A stretch of DNA of 64,000 bases from Betaproteobacteria bacterium (GTDB taxonomy: Bacteria > Pseudomonadota > Gammaproteobacteria > Burkholderiales > Usitatibacteraceae). The notes beneath the pieces were generated by a model. The model searched no databases. It saw nothing but the letters and a program-made list of their open reading frames with translations, and was not told the origin of the DNA. Location of the stretch: assembly GCA_016711875.1 (NCBI GenBank), contig JADJSD010000006.1, forward strand, positions 62,001 to 126,000, given 5' to 3'. Below are positions 42,231 through 51,484 of this stretch, piece by piece (position 1 is the stretch's first letter; each line of letters starts with the position of its first letter). A program made the translations under genes and the position numbers.

Positions 42231-43100
42231 ATGAACGCCATTCGCCGCGCCGTCGCCGGGGCCTGCATCGGCCTCGCGTCCACCGCCGTCCTTGCCCAGT
42301 CGATCGACAACGGGAGCATCGGCAAGCCCGAGTTCCGCGAGCACAAGCACACCTACGGCCTGGTGTACCGGCTGCCGAAGGAAGTCACCGACATCCTCGA
42401 CGCGAAGATCTACCCGCCGCTGCGCAAGAAACTCGGCGAGCTGGGCCTGCACGCCGAAGCGCGCACTTTCAACCTGCAGCACGTGACGGTGGTGCACATC
42501 CACAACGCCGATCCCTCCACCCCCGCGAAGATGCTGAAGGCGCTGCCGAAGGTGCCGCCGGTGCTGAACCTCACGCTCAAGGACTTCTACAACACCGAGG
42601 CCTCGAAGGGCGCCGGCGCCCCGTGGTGGTTCGACCTGGGCGTGGTGAAGAGCGGGCAGGGATACACCGAGATGATGTCCTACAACACCGTGGCCACCGC
42701 CACGCTCACGCCGCTTCGCGATGGTCCCCTGCCGCGCTGCACCGGCCCGGTCTACGCCAACATGAGCGACGTGGCCAAGGAACTCACCCGCACGGTCGGC
42801 GTCTCCGGCGTGAACGTGATGAAGGACGGCAAGGAGACCGCCTCGCACAACCCGCACAACACGCTGATGTACAGCATGACGAAGTACGACGCGCGCCTGC
42901 AAACGGCGATGAAGGATTTCGCCGCCGAGATGGACAAGGTGCTGCCGGCGGGCATCGCGACCCAGTTCAAGGACGTCTCGATCGTGGAGATCGGCTTCAT
43001 GGGCAACGTGATCCGCGAGTTCTACCGCATCAACCTCGCCGACGGCACCGTCTTCGACACGACGAGCGGCCAGCCGGCGAAGGGCGGCTGGCAGAAATAG
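42231..43100 (+). CDS. Secreted 2H-phosphoesterase-like protein
   Basis: A 289-residue exported protein (signal peptide IRRAVAGACIGLASTAVLAQ). It carries two H-x-T motifs, H84-V-T86 in LQHVTVVHI and H209-N-T211 in NPHNTLMYS, with the strand pattern and spacing (about 125 residues) of the 2H phosphoesterase superfamily, which includes 2'-5' RNA ligases and cyclic phosphodiesterases. A periplasmic member could hydrolyse cyclic or nucleotide-like phosphoesters. RBS AAAAGGGGAG. The next gene, an MBL-fold protein, starts two bases after the stop, so they form a pair. The family call is mine from the two motifs and could be wrong. Confidence 0.55.
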   Translation: MNAIRRAVAGACIGLASTAVLAQSIDNGSIGKPEFREHKHTYGLVYRLPKEVTDILDAKIYPPLRKKLGELGLHAEARTFNLQHVTVVHIHNADPSTPAKMLKALPKVPPVLNLTLKDFYNTEASKGAGAPWWFDLGVVKSGQGYTEMMSYNTVATATLTPLRDGPLPRCTGPVYANMSDVAKELTRTVGVSGVNVMKDGKETASHNPHNTLMYSMTKYDARLQTAMKDFAAEMDKVLPAGIATQFKDVSIVEIGFMGNVIREFYRINLADGTVFDTTSGQPAKGGWQK

Positions 43101-43102
43101 CC

Positions 43103-44095
43103 ATGGCGGCGAACCCGGCCGGGAACCTCCTCGAGGTCGACGCCCTCGAGGCGCTCGTCCTCGTCGACAACGTGACGGATGCGCTATCGACGGTCCCCGC
43201 GGGCGTCGCCAACGAGACCGCGGCGCTCCTCGCCGCGGGCCTCACCGAGATGTCGGGCGAGGCCAAGTGCTGCGCCCACCATGGCCTGTCGCTGCTCCTC
43301 GCGGCGCGCGCGGGCGATGCGACGCGATTCATGATGTTCGACGCCGGCCCCGAGGCCTACACGCTCGGCCGCAACGCCGCCCTGCTGGGCGTGCCGTTCG
43401 AGCGCATCGAGGCGGTGGCCCTTTCCCACGGCCACTGGGACCACGGCGGGGGCCTCGTCGAGGCCGTTCGACGAATCGCCGCCGCCCGCGGCGCCCCGGT
43501 GCCCTTTCACGTGAACGAAGGCATGTTCGCCCGGCGCGGCAACACGCAGCCCGGCGGCAAGGTCCTTCCCTACCGCGACATCCCGTCCGCGGCCGAACTG
43601 GAGGCCGCAGGCGCCGTCGTGGAGAGTTCCCCCGGGGCGCGCCTGCTCGTGGACGGCCACTTCTACCTGAGCGGCGAGATCCCGCGCGTGACGGCCTACG
43701 AGAAGGGCTATCCGGGCCACATGCGCCGCGCCGCGGCCGGCGGCTGGGAGGACGACCCCTGGCTCCTCGACGAGCGCTACCTCGCCGTGAAGGTGAAGGG
43801 CAAGGGGGTCGTCGTCTTCTCCATGTGCTCCCACGCGGGCGTGGTGAACGTGCTGAAGGATGCGGGCCGCGCGTTCTCCGGCACGCCGCTGCACGCGGTC
43901 ATGGGCGGCTTCCACCTGTCGGGGCCGACCGTCGAGCCGGCGATCGCCGAGACTGTGCTGGACCTCCTCAAGTTCGGCCTGAAGCGCATCGTGCCGGCCC
44001 ACTGCACGGGCTTTCGCGCGTTCACCGCGCTCGCGCAGGCGTGCGAGCCGGGCGTGCTCTTCCCCTCGGCGGTCGGTCGCCGGTTCAGCTTCTAG
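43103..44095 (+). CDS. Metallo-beta-lactamase-fold hydrolase
   Basis: A 330-residue protein with a complete MBL metal site: SHGHWDHGGG (HxHxDH, near residue 110), a His in SMCSHAGVVN and GGFHLSG and VPAHCTG. It lacks a signal peptide. The layout, with a Cys-rich start (EAKCCAHHG) and an insert between HxHxDH and the later ligands, resembles the MptE/7,8-dihydropterin-6-methyl-4-aminobenzene-phosphate-synthase-like subgroup annotated in many bacteria. The substrate is unknown. It is almost certainly co-transcribed with the 2H-like gene upstream. Confidence 0.85.
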   Translation: MAANPAGNLLEVDALEALVLVDNVTDALSTVPAGVANETAALLAAGLTEMSGEAKCCAHHGLSLLLAARAGDATRFMMFDAGPEAYTLGRNAALLGVPFERIEAVALSHGHWDHGGGLVEAVRRIAAARGAPVPFHVNEGMFARRGNTQPGGKVLPYRDIPSAAELEAAGAVVESSPGARLLVDGHFYLSGEIPRVTAYEKGYPGHMRRAAAGGWEDDPWLLDERYLAVKVKGKGVVVFSMCSHAGVVNVLKDAGRAFSGTPLHAVMGGFHLSGPTVEPAIAETVLDLLKFGLKRIVPAHCTGFRAFTALAQACEPGVLFPSAVGRRFSF

Positions 44096-44201
44096 CGGCG
44101 GCGCCCCGGGCGTCAGGCGTGGCGCCCCCGCGGACACGGTGTAGCATGGAGGTATCCCCGTCCCAGAATCCGACCGGCGAGTCCCTTCTCGCGCCGCCCC
44201 C

Positions 44202-46988
44202 ATGATTTCGACCCGCTTCTTCCGCACGCCCCTTCACGAGCACGCCGATCCCGCCCAGCGCATCCTGGGGGTCGCCGAGCTCGCATCCGATTCCGACGAC
44301 CTCGCGAAGCTCCTCACGCAGGATGCCGACGCCGGCGTTCGCGCCGCGGCCGCCCGGCGGTCCACGCACTTCGCGGCGCTCGTCGCGGGATGGAACGCCG
44401 AGAAGGACCCCGTCGTGCGCGAGGCGCTCGAAGCTTCCCTCGCCCCTCAGGTCGCCGATTCGGCGGACGGCGCCGCGGCGAAGTCTGTCCTCGAGGCCGA
44501 GCACACGACCGACGGTCTTCGCGCCGAGGTGGCCCGACGCACCCGCGATGCCGACCGTCGCGCGCTCGCGCTCGCCGGTATCCACGACGAGGAGCGGCTC
44601 GTCGACCTCGCCGTGAGCGCCGGGCAGGCCGAGACTCGCCAGGCCGCCGCCGAGCGCGTCGTCACCAAGGAGGCCCTCGAGAAGCTGGCGCAGGCCGCGA
44701 ACAACAAGGACCGTGGTGTCGCGAAACTGGCGCAGCGGCGCCTGGAGGCGATGAAGGACCGCGCGGCCCAGGAAACGGCGGCCGACGACATCCTCGTGAA
44801 GCTCGAGGCCCTCGCGACGACGCCCGGCCCGGTGCTCACCGCCGTGGTGGAGCTCAACCGTCGCTGGCAGGCGCTCGACATGGCGGCCGACGCCTCGCGC
44901 CTCGCCCGCATCGACGGCGCCCGCGCCGCGCTGCACGCCCGCTTCGAACGCGAGCAGGCCGAGCAGCTCGCCAAGGCGAGGCTGGAGCGCGAGGTGCGCG
45001 ACTGGTCCGCCACGCTGACGCCGCCGGCGAGCGCGCAGGACCTGGAAGCCCGCCATGCGGAGCTGGCCGGCCTCAAGGCCAAGGCCAACGAAGCGAACGA
45101 CGCCCCGGCGCTCGAGATGCTCGCCATGGCCGAGGCCCGGCTGGTGCAGTGGGCGATCGAGCGCGAGGCCGTCGCGGGCGCCGAGGCGCTCGTGATCGAG
45201 GCCGAGCGGCTCGCGGCCGATACGTCGATCGACGACGCGAACCTGCCCACGCGCTGGCAGGCGCTCGACCGCGCCATCCGCACGGCGGAGCTCACGCGCC
45301 GCTTCGAGGCGGCCCTCATCGTGGTGGAGCAGCGCCGCCTCGCCCAGGTGGCCGTGGCCGAGCAGGAAGCGAGCGCGGCCCGCCAGAAGGTCCACGGGCT
45401 CCTGCACGCGGCGGAGGAGGCTCTCGCCGCCGGCCAGATGCAGGCGGCGCGCCTGGCGGCGGATGCCATCAAGGCCCTGAAGCCGGACGCGGGGAACCTG
45501 CCCAAGCCGACCCACCAGCGCATCAGCCGCGTGGTGCAGCAGCTCGTGGAGCTCGAGCGATGGGAAGCCTTCGGCCAGCACGACGCGCGCATCCGCCTCA
45601 TCGAGCGCGCCGAGGCGCTCACCGCGCCGGGCACCGATCCCGCGAAGGTCGCGCTGGAAGTGAAGAAGGTGCGGGAAGAATGGAAGGCGCTCGATGCGCA
45701 GCACGCGGGCGTGCCCAGGAGCCTGTGGGAACGCTTCGACGGCGCCTGCGAGAAGGCCTACGCGCCTGCCGCCCGCCATTTCGCCGAGCAGGCGGCGCTT
45801 CGCAAGGCCGCGCGCAAGACGCGCGACGACTTCATCGAGAAGGCCGCGCAGGAGGGCGCCGCGCTCATGGGCGTGGAACCGCGCGACCTGCGCCTCATGG
45901 AGCAGTGGGTGCGCGACACCGAGAAGAACTGGCGCGAAGGGGGGCTGGGCAGCGTCGATCCCGGCGCGTGGAAGAAGCTGGACGCGAAATTCCGCGAGAC
46001 CGTGGGCATCGTGCGCCAGGCGCTCGTCACGGCGCGCGGCGAGGGCAAGTCCGGCCGCGAGGCGCTCATCGCCGAAGTGACGGCGCTCGCCGCCACTGCC
46101 GCAACCGACCGCGACGCCCCCGGCAAGGTGAAGGCCATCCAGCAGCGCTGGCAGGCCGAGGCCAAGGCTCACCCCGTGGGGCACCGCGACGAGCGGCTCC
46201 TGTGGGAGCAGTTCCGCGCCGCCTGCGACAACGTCTTCGAGGCGAGGAACGCCAAGCGCAAGGAAGTCGACGACCGGAAGAGCGAGGGCCGCAAGGCGCT
46301 CGAGGAGATCGCGCAGCGGATGGACCAGCTCGCGCGACTCACCGAAAAGTCGGAGAACGACCTGCGCAAGGAGATGCGCGAGATCGACGATGCCTGGCGC
46401 AACGCGTTCGGACGCCCGGATCCCGCGCTGAAGGGCGTGGAGTCGCGCTTCCGCAACGCGCGCTCGGCCGTCGAGGCGCTCCTCAAGGAAAAGGTTCGCG
46501 TCCGCGAGAGCGCCATCTGGCAGGCGCTCGCCGCGCGAGAGCGGCTGTGCGACGAACTCGACGCGCTGGCGGCCGGCGGTGGCGTCGCCGAGGAATCGGT
46601 GGTGCTCGAGCAATGGGCGGGCTTCGCCGAGGTGCCGGCGCCGTGGGAAAAGCGCATGGCGTCCCGTCGCGATGCGGCGCTCAAGGCCCTCGCCGAGGGC
46701 GATGCCGACCGGCACCGTGGCGCGGTGGAGAAGGCCACGGCCGCGCGTGCCCTGGGGCTCCTCGAACTGGAGATGGCCCTGGGCCTCGAGTCGCCGCCGG
46801 AGTTCCAGCAGCAACGGCTCGCGCTGCAGGTGGCCAAGCTGCGCGAGCGGTTCAAGAGCGCCGGGTCCGCCGCCGCCGACGAGCCGCCGGAGCGGCTGCT
46901 CGCGTGGTGCGCGGCTCCGGGCATCGCCGAGCGGCGCGACCGGGAGCGCTTCGAACGCATCCTGGCCCGCATGGGTCCCGCTCACTAG
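44202..46988 (+). CDS. DUF349-repeat protein, 928 residues
   Basis: A long, highly charged cytoplasmic protein. Residues 20-200 look HEAT-like (AGVRAAAARRSTHFAAL; RQAAAERVVTKEALEKLAQA), and the middle and C-terminal parts consist of helical DUF349 units with recurring W (EVKKVREEWKALDAQHAG, KVKAIQQRWQAEAKAHP, DNVFEARNAKRKEVDDRK). Coiled-coil content is high. DUF349 proteins are found across betaproteobacteria without an assigned role. The frame is intact over 2.8 kb. The start ATG 44202 fits; the gene precedes a ligase by eight bases. Confidence 0.88.
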   Translation: MISTRFFRTPLHEHADPAQRILGVAELASDSDDLAKLLTQDADAGVRAAAARRSTHFAALVAGWNAEKDPVVREALEASLAPQVADSADGAAAKSVLEAEHTTDGLRAEVARRTRDADRRALALAGIHDEERLVDLAVSAGQAETRQAAAERVVTKEALEKLAQAANNKDRGVAKLAQRRLEAMKDRAAQETAADDILVKLEALATTPGPVLTAVVELNRRWQALDMAADASRLARIDGARAALHARFEREQAEQLAKARLEREVRDWSATLTPPASAQDLEARHAELAGLKAKANEANDAPALEMLAMAEARLVQWAIEREAVAGAEALVIEAERLAADTSIDDANLPTRWQALDRAIRTAELTRRFEAALIVVEQRRLAQVAVAEQEASAARQKVHGLLHAAEEALAAGQMQAARLAADAIKALKPDAGNLPKPTHQRISRVVQQLVELERWEAFGQHDARIRLIERAEALTAPGTDPAKVALEVKKVREEWKALDAQHAGVPRSLWERFDGACEKAYAPAARHFAEQAALRKAARKTRDDFIEKAAQEGAALMGVEPRDLRLMEQWVRDTEKNWREGGLGSVDPGAWKKLDAKFRETVGIVRQALVTARGEGKSGREALIAEVTALAATAATDRDAPGKVKAIQQRWQAEAKAHPVGHRDERLLWEQFRAACDNVFEARNAKRKEVDDRKSEGRKALEEIAQRMDQLARLTEKSENDLRKEMREIDDAWRNAFGRPDPALKGVESRFRNARSAVEALLKEKVRVRESAIWQALAARERLCDELDALAAGGGVAEESVVLEQWAGFAEVPAPWEKRMASRRDAALKALAEGDADRHRGAVEKATAARALGLLELEMALGLESPPEFQQQRLALQVAKLRERFKSAGSAAADEPPERLLAWCAAPGIAERRDRERFERILARMGPAH

Positions 46989-46996
46989 GGCGAATC

Positions 46997-48394
46997 GTGC
47001 GCAAGCCCCCAGGCCAATGGTCCTTCATGGACGCCTGGTGGCGATGGGGCAACGTCGTGGCCGACGCCATCCTCGCGGGCAATGGTGGCCCCTCGGTCAT
47101 CGAGCGCCTGCAGAAGGACCGCCTGCGCCGTCTCGTCCAGTGGGCCCGCCGCGCTTCTCCTCTCTACGCGGAGCTCTACGCGGACGTGCCGGAGCACCGG
47201 CCTCTTCGCCTCGCCGACCTGCCCCCGGTGACCCGCGCCGCGCTCATGGCGCGCTTCGACGACTGGGTGACCGACCGCGAGGTCACGCTCGATCGCGTGA
47301 ACGCCTTCGTCGCCGACCCGCGGCACGTCGGCCACCCCTTCCGCGACAAGTACGCGGTGTTCACGAGTTCCGGCACGACCGGCATTCCGGGCCTCTTCGT
47401 GCAGGACCCGGACGCACTCGCCGTCTACGACGCCCTCGGCACCGCCCGCATGGGCGCGCTCGCCCCGCTGTGGGACTGGCGCACTTCCATGGGCGGGCAC
47501 CGCTTCGCGCTCATCGCCGCCACCGGCGGGCACTTCGCCGGCGTGGTGACGTGGGAACGGCTCCGCTCCCTGCACCCGGGGTTCGCCAAGAACGGGATCG
47601 TGATCCCGGTCACCGCGCCGCTGGACGAGATCGTGCGGCAGCTGGAAGCCTTCCGGCCGACGGTGCTCGCGTCCTACGCGACGGTGCTGCGCGCGCTCGC
47701 CGAGCGCAAGCACGCCGGGGAGTTGCTCTGTTCCCCGCGCACGATCTGGACCGGCGGCGAATGGATGTCGCCGCAATGCCGGCGTTACGTCGAACGGGCC
47801 TTCGGCGCGCGGGTCGCGGGCGACTACGGCGCCTCGGAATTCATGAACATCGCCTTCGAGTGCGAGAAGGGCGAACTGCACGTGAATTCCGACTGGGTGA
47901 TCCTCGAGCCCGTGGACGAGCGCGGCGCCGCGGTGCCCGTGGGCGAGCCCTCGGCGACGGTGCTGCTCACCAATCTGGCCAACCGCGTGCAGCCCTTCAT
48001 CCGCTACGACCTGGGCGACAGCGTGACCGCAATCCCCGGTGCGTGCGGCTGCGGGCGGCCCTTCCCGCGCATCCGCATCGACGGGCGCCGCGACGAGATC
48101 CTGCGGTTGCTCGATGCGGATGGCGAGCGCATCCCGGTCTTGCCGCTCGCGCTCAGCACCGCCATCGAGGAGGGCGCCGGTGTGCACCGCTTCCAGGTGG
48201 AGCAGGTGGGGCTTCGCAGGCTGCACCTGCGGGTCGAAGGCGCCAGCGCCGCCGTGCTCGCGAAGGCGAGGAAGGCGCTCGCGGACTGGCTGGCGGGCCA
48301 GGGGCTGCCGGGCATCGCGATCACCGCGCAGGCCGCGCGACTCGCCGCCCACCCGGTGAGCGGAAAGTTCCGGCAGGTCTACCGGAAGAGCTAG
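46997..48394 (+). CDS. Adenylate-forming ligase (phenylacetate-CoA ligase/F390-synthetase-like)
   Basis: A 465-residue ANL-superfamily enzyme. VFTSSGTTGIPGLF is the P-loop, GDYGASEFM the A4/A5 adenine site, PFIRYDLGDSV the ribose Asp motif and HPVSGKFRQVY the C-terminal Lys loop. The length and the CGCGRPFPRI cysteine pair resemble coenzyme F390 synthetase/PaaK-like proteins. It would activate a carboxylate to a thioester; the acid is unknown. Translation may start at GTG 46997 or ATG 47027. It is transcribed with the DUF349 gene. Confidence 0.85.
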   Translation: MRKPPGQWSFMDAWWRWGNVVADAILAGNGGPSVIERLQKDRLRRLVQWARRASPLYAELYADVPEHRPLRLADLPPVTRAALMARFDDWVTDREVTLDRVNAFVADPRHVGHPFRDKYAVFTSSGTTGIPGLFVQDPDALAVYDALGTARMGALAPLWDWRTSMGGHRFALIAATGGHFAGVVTWERLRSLHPGFAKNGIVIPVTAPLDEIVRQLEAFRPTVLASYATVLRALAERKHAGELLCSPRTIWTGGEWMSPQCRRYVERAFGARVAGDYGASEFMNIAFECEKGELHVNSDWVILEPVDERGAAVPVGEPSATVLLTNLANRVQPFIRYDLGDSVTAIPGACGCGRPFPRIRIDGRRDEILRLLDADGERIPVLPLALSTAIEEGAGVHRFQVEQVGLRRLHLRVEGASAAVLAKARKALADWLAGQGLPGIAITAQAARLAAHPVSGKFRQVYRKS

Positions 48395-48407
48395 GTCGCC
48401 CGGCGGC

Positions 48408-48905
48408 CTAGCGCGACCAGATCGCCTGCACGAGGTTGTCGTCCGCCTCGTAGCGCACGCGCAGCCGTCCCTCGAAGTTGTCCTGCACCGCATGCGCCAG
48501 CGTGCGGGCGAGGTGCCGGCCGGTCGTGGTGATGGTGAGGCCGGAATGCTGTCCCGAATCGATCCCGATCACCCGCTCCAGCGGGCGCTCGCGATTGGTC
48601 TGCGCCTCGTGGTCGGCCACCAGCTTGCACAGTTCCGCCTTGTGCGAGTCGACCCACGGCCCGCGCAGCGTCACGTGCCCGGCGGGAAACTGGTCTCGGA
48701 CGCGAAGGCAGGCCGCGCAGAGGGTGCGCACGGCGTCGCGCGGGGGCGTGCCCCAGGCCCACTGGCCGTTCTTGAAGACGGCGCCGCAGTCGGTGCAGAC
48801 CGCCGGGTTCAGGGGGCGTTCCGCCTCGGCGTAGGGATCGCCCAGGGGCATCTCGGCTCGCAACTCGTGCCGCAACGTCGTCTGGTGCCGGACCTGGCGT
48901 TTCAT
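48408..48905 (-). CDS. BCAM0308-family zinc-ribbon protein
   Basis: A 165-residue soluble protein with two CxxC pairs (CTDCGAVFKNGQWAWG and CAACLRVRDQFPAGH, residues about 37-80) forming a zinc ribbon, then an alpha/beta domain (VIGIDSGQHSGLTITTTG). Such proteins match the BCAM0308 family, whose namesake lies in the low-oxygen-activated locus of Burkholderia cenocepacia. An FNR-like box is located 69 bases upstream, in line with oxygen-dependent expression. Role unknown. Confidence 0.75.
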   Translation of the reverse strand: MKRQVRHQTTLRHELRAEMPLGDPYAEAERPLNPAVCTDCGAVFKNGQWAWGTPPRDAVRTLCAACLRVRDQFPAGHVTLRGPWVDSHKAELCKLVADHEAQTNRERPLERVIGIDSGQHSGLTITTTGRHLARTLAHAVQDNFEGRLRVRYEADDNLVQAIWSR

Positions 48906-48967
48906 GGTGCGTCGCTCCGCTCGGGGGTTTCGTCGTCCCCAAGCTAACGCGCGCACCGGGAATGCAT

Positions 48968-48981
48968 TTGCCGCAGGTCAA
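48968..48981. promoter_or_regulatory. FNR-like box TTGCC-GCAG-GTCAA
   Basis: A dyad of FNR geometry with a good TTG...CAA frame (left half TTGCC, right half GTCAA). It is centred 69 bases upstream of the BCAM0308-family start. A transcript start about 28 bases before the ATG would place it at -41.5. The association with a family named for a low-oxygen locus supports the reading. Confidence 0.45.
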
Positions 48982-49034
48982 AGGCCCGGTTCGCGGGCAT
49001 CCGGGGGGAGGGCCCCCCGGCGAGACGGCTGGGG

Positions 49035-49463
49035 TTACTTCCCGGCCTTCAGGTTGTCCCGGATCTCGCGAAGCAGCAGGACGTCTTCCGGGGTGGCGGC
49101 CGGCGCGGGCGGCGGGGCCTCGGCCTTGAGCTTGTTCACCTGCTTCACCATGAGGAAGATGATGAAGGCGAGGATGGCGAAATTGAGCGCCACGGTGATG
49201 AAGCTGCCGTAGGCGAACACGGGTACGCCGGCCTTCTTGAGCTCGACCAGGGTCTGCGGGATGCCGGGCGGGCCATCGGCCAGCTTGATGAAGTGGCTGG
49301 TGAAATCGAGCCCCCCGAAGAGCTTGCTCACGATCGGCATGATGAGGTCGCCGACGACGGAATCGACGATCTTGCCGAACGCCGCGCCGATGATCACGCC
49401 GACCGCGAGGTCCATCACGTTGCCCTTGAGGGCGAATGCCTTGAATTCGGTTGCGAAACCCAT
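49035..49463 (-). CDS. mscL: Large-conductance mechanosensitive channel
   Basis: A 142-residue inner-membrane channel that opens under extreme turgor. FKAFALKGNVMDLAVGVIIG is the S1 and first helix, FGKIVDSVVGDLIMPI continues the pore, and the second helix runs FITVALNFAILAFIIFLMV, ending with a charged bundle (EDVLLLREIRDNLKAG). Normal length and an intact frame. Divergent from the MFS gene. Confidence 0.96.
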   Translation of the reverse strand: MGFATEFKAFALKGNVMDLAVGVIIGAAFGKIVDSVVGDLIMPIVSKLFGGLDFTSHFIKLADGPPGIPQTLVELKKAGVPVFAYGSFITVALNFAILAFIIFLMVKQVNKLKAEAPPPAPAATPEDVLLLREIRDNLKAGK

Positions 49464-49614
49464 GGGAGTATCCCTGTTGTCGTGGACTGGAGGCCGAAGC
49501 TTAAGCGATGGCACGGCCTTAGGCGATAGGCGCAAGGGGCGGGGCCCGTCGCCGGGGCCCGACGCTTCCTTTCGATAGAATCCCGGCTTCCCCCCCGCTT
49601 CGGACGCCACTGCC

Positions 49615-50777
49615 TTGGTTCGCCGGCCCGCCCTCGCCTTCATTTTCGCGCTCGTCGTGGTGGACGTGATCGCGATGGGCATCGTGATCCCGGTGCTGCC
49701 CAAGCTCGTCGAGAGCTTCGAGGGCGGCGACACGGCGCGCGCGGCCGAGGTCTACGGCGTCTTCGGCACGGCCTGGGCCCTCATGCAGTTCGTGTTCATG
49801 CCCGTGCTGGGTGCCGCCTCGGACCGCTTCGGCCGCCGGCCCGTGATCCTCCTCTCGTGCCTCGGCCTGGGGCTCGACTACTTCCTGATGGCGCTCGCGC
49901 CCAGCCTCGGCTGGCTTTTCGTCGGGCGCGTCATCTCCGGCATCACCGCCGCGAGCTTCGCCACGGCCTTCGCCTACCTCACGGACGTGACGCCGCCGGA
50001 GAAGCGCGCCGCGGCGGCCTGCTGGGCGGCGTGGATCCGCGGCTGCCCTTCTGGGTGGCCGGCGGCCTCGCCTGTGCCAATGCCGCCTACGGGTTCTTCG
50101 TGCTGCCGGAGTCGCTGCCCCGCGAGAAGCGCTCGGCCTTCGCGTGGAAGCGCGCCAATCCGCTCGGGTCGATGCGGCTGCTCGCCTCGCACCCGGAACT
50201 CCTCGGCCTGGCTTCGGCGCTATTCCTCATGCAGCTCTCGCACGTCGTCTTCCCGGCCGTCACGGTGCTCTACATGGGCTATCGCTACGGCTGGGGCGAG
50301 ATGGCCGTGGGGCTCGTGCTGGCGGGCGTGGGCATCTGCTCGATGATCGTGCAGGGCGGCCTCGTCCGTCCCGCCGTGAAGCGCCTGGGCGAGCGGCTTG
50401 CCATGGGCCTGGGTCTCGCGTGCGGCGCCGCGGGCATGGCGATCTACGGGCTGGCGGGAACGGGGTGGGTCTTTCTCGCGGGCATTCCCGTGATGGCGCT
50501 CTGGGGGCTCGCGGGCCCCTCGGTGCAGGCGATCATGAGCCGGCACGTGAATGCGTCCGAACAGGGCCAGCTGCAGGGCGCGTGCTCGAGCCTGCAGGCG
50601 ATCGCGGGACTCGTCGGGCCCGGCCTCTTCACGCAGGCCTTCGCCTTCGCGATCGCGGGCGGTGCGAACGCCCCATCGGGGCTGCCCTTCCTGGCCGCTT
50701 CGGCGATGCTCGCGGTGGCCGCGGCGATCGCCTGGCGAGCGACGGCGAACCGCGCGCCTAGCGCAGCGGCACCATGA
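49615..50777 (+). CDS. MFS exporter (tetracycline-efflux-like), internal gap and frame break
   Basis: An inner-membrane exporter of the DHA1/TetA type. The N-terminal half has MGIVIPVLPKLVES and motif A (GAASDRFGRRPVILLS). At 50022-50040 the sequence jumps from TPPEKRAAAACW to LGGVDPRLPFWVAG: against related exporters about 20 residues, including the helix-5 segment with the GP motif C, are absent and the frame changes. A deletion between GC-rich repeats (GCGGCCTGCTGGGCGGC) is likely, either in assembly or in the genome; if real, the transporter is dead. The second half, to the TGA at 50775, is complete. The start is taken as TTG 49615. Its last 20 bases overlap the antisense SOUL gene. Confidence 0.75.
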
Positions 50778-51396
50778 CCTCGTTGCGGCGCAGGAACGGC
50801 AGCGTCCACGGCGGGTCGTAGCGCGCGAGCTGCACGGGACCGGCCGCCTCGAGGCCCTCGGTCTTCACCCAGGCGAGGAGCTCGTCGGTCTTTTCCCTCA
50901 CCTTGCCCTCGCCGGAGAAGCCCGAGAACTTCACCACGGCCATGCGCTGGGGCGGCAATTCGAGAAGCTTCACGCGCTCGTCCTTCGGGCGCGGCAGCGT
51001 CGCCATCGTGTACTGCGCCGGCATCACGAAGTGCATGCGGTAGCGCCCGCCCGTGCCGTCCCCGGACGGCTCCATCGTGACCGGTGCCGTCATCGCGATC
51101 TTCTCGGCGACGGGCTCGGTCGTCACGGGGGCTGTCATGGCGATCTTCTCGGCTCCGGCGCCCGTCACGGACACGTTGTTGCCGAAGATGTACCCGGCGA
51201 TCACGCGGAAACCGTCGTTCGAGGCGCCCCACAGGTCGCCCTCGATCTCGGCCTGCGCGACGATCCTCGGCGCGTAGCGGCGGACCTCGAAGTCGCCGCT
51301 CGATTTCACGGTGTCGAAGGCGGGTTCCTCGATGCGGGCCATGGCGGTGGGGGCGGCGAGCGCGGCGATGAGGGCGAGCGTGGCGGGGCGTTTCAT
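50758..51396 (-). CDS. SOUL-family haem-binding protein
   Basis: A 212-residue exported protein (signal LALIAALAAPTAMARIEEPA) of the SOUL/HBP family: VRRYAPRIVAQAEIEG, AGYIFGNN and the proline-rich MTAPV strand. The MTAPVT segment is duplicated in tandem, EKIAMTAPVT twice 15 residues apart, an insertion not usual in the family. SOUL proteins bind haem or related tetrapyrroles; a periplasmic one could carry haem or scavenge it. ATG 51396 gives the complete signal. Confidence 0.85.
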   Translation of the reverse strand: MKRPATLALIAALAAPTAMARIEEPAFDTVKSSGDFEVRRYAPRIVAQAEIEGDLWGASNDGFRVIAGYIFGNNVSVTGAGAEKIAMTAPVTTEPVAEKIAMTAPVTMEPSGDGTGGRYRMHFVMPAQYTMATLPRPKDERVKLLELPPQRMAVVKFSGFSGEGKVREKTDELLAWVKTEGLEAAGPVQLARYDPPWTLPFLRRNEVMVPLR

Positions 51397-51484
51397 GGGC
51401 GCGATGCTCGGACGAAGGGCCAGTATGGACCGGCCGCGGGCCTGCGAGTTCGGCCCCGTTCCGCCGATGCTAGACTTTCGTCCC

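Noticed and set aside
44085..46985. Minus-strand open frame of 966 codons opposite the DUF349 gene
   Set aside because: An antisense shadow caused by high GC at third codon positions; no domain, and the plus strand matches a known family over its whole length.
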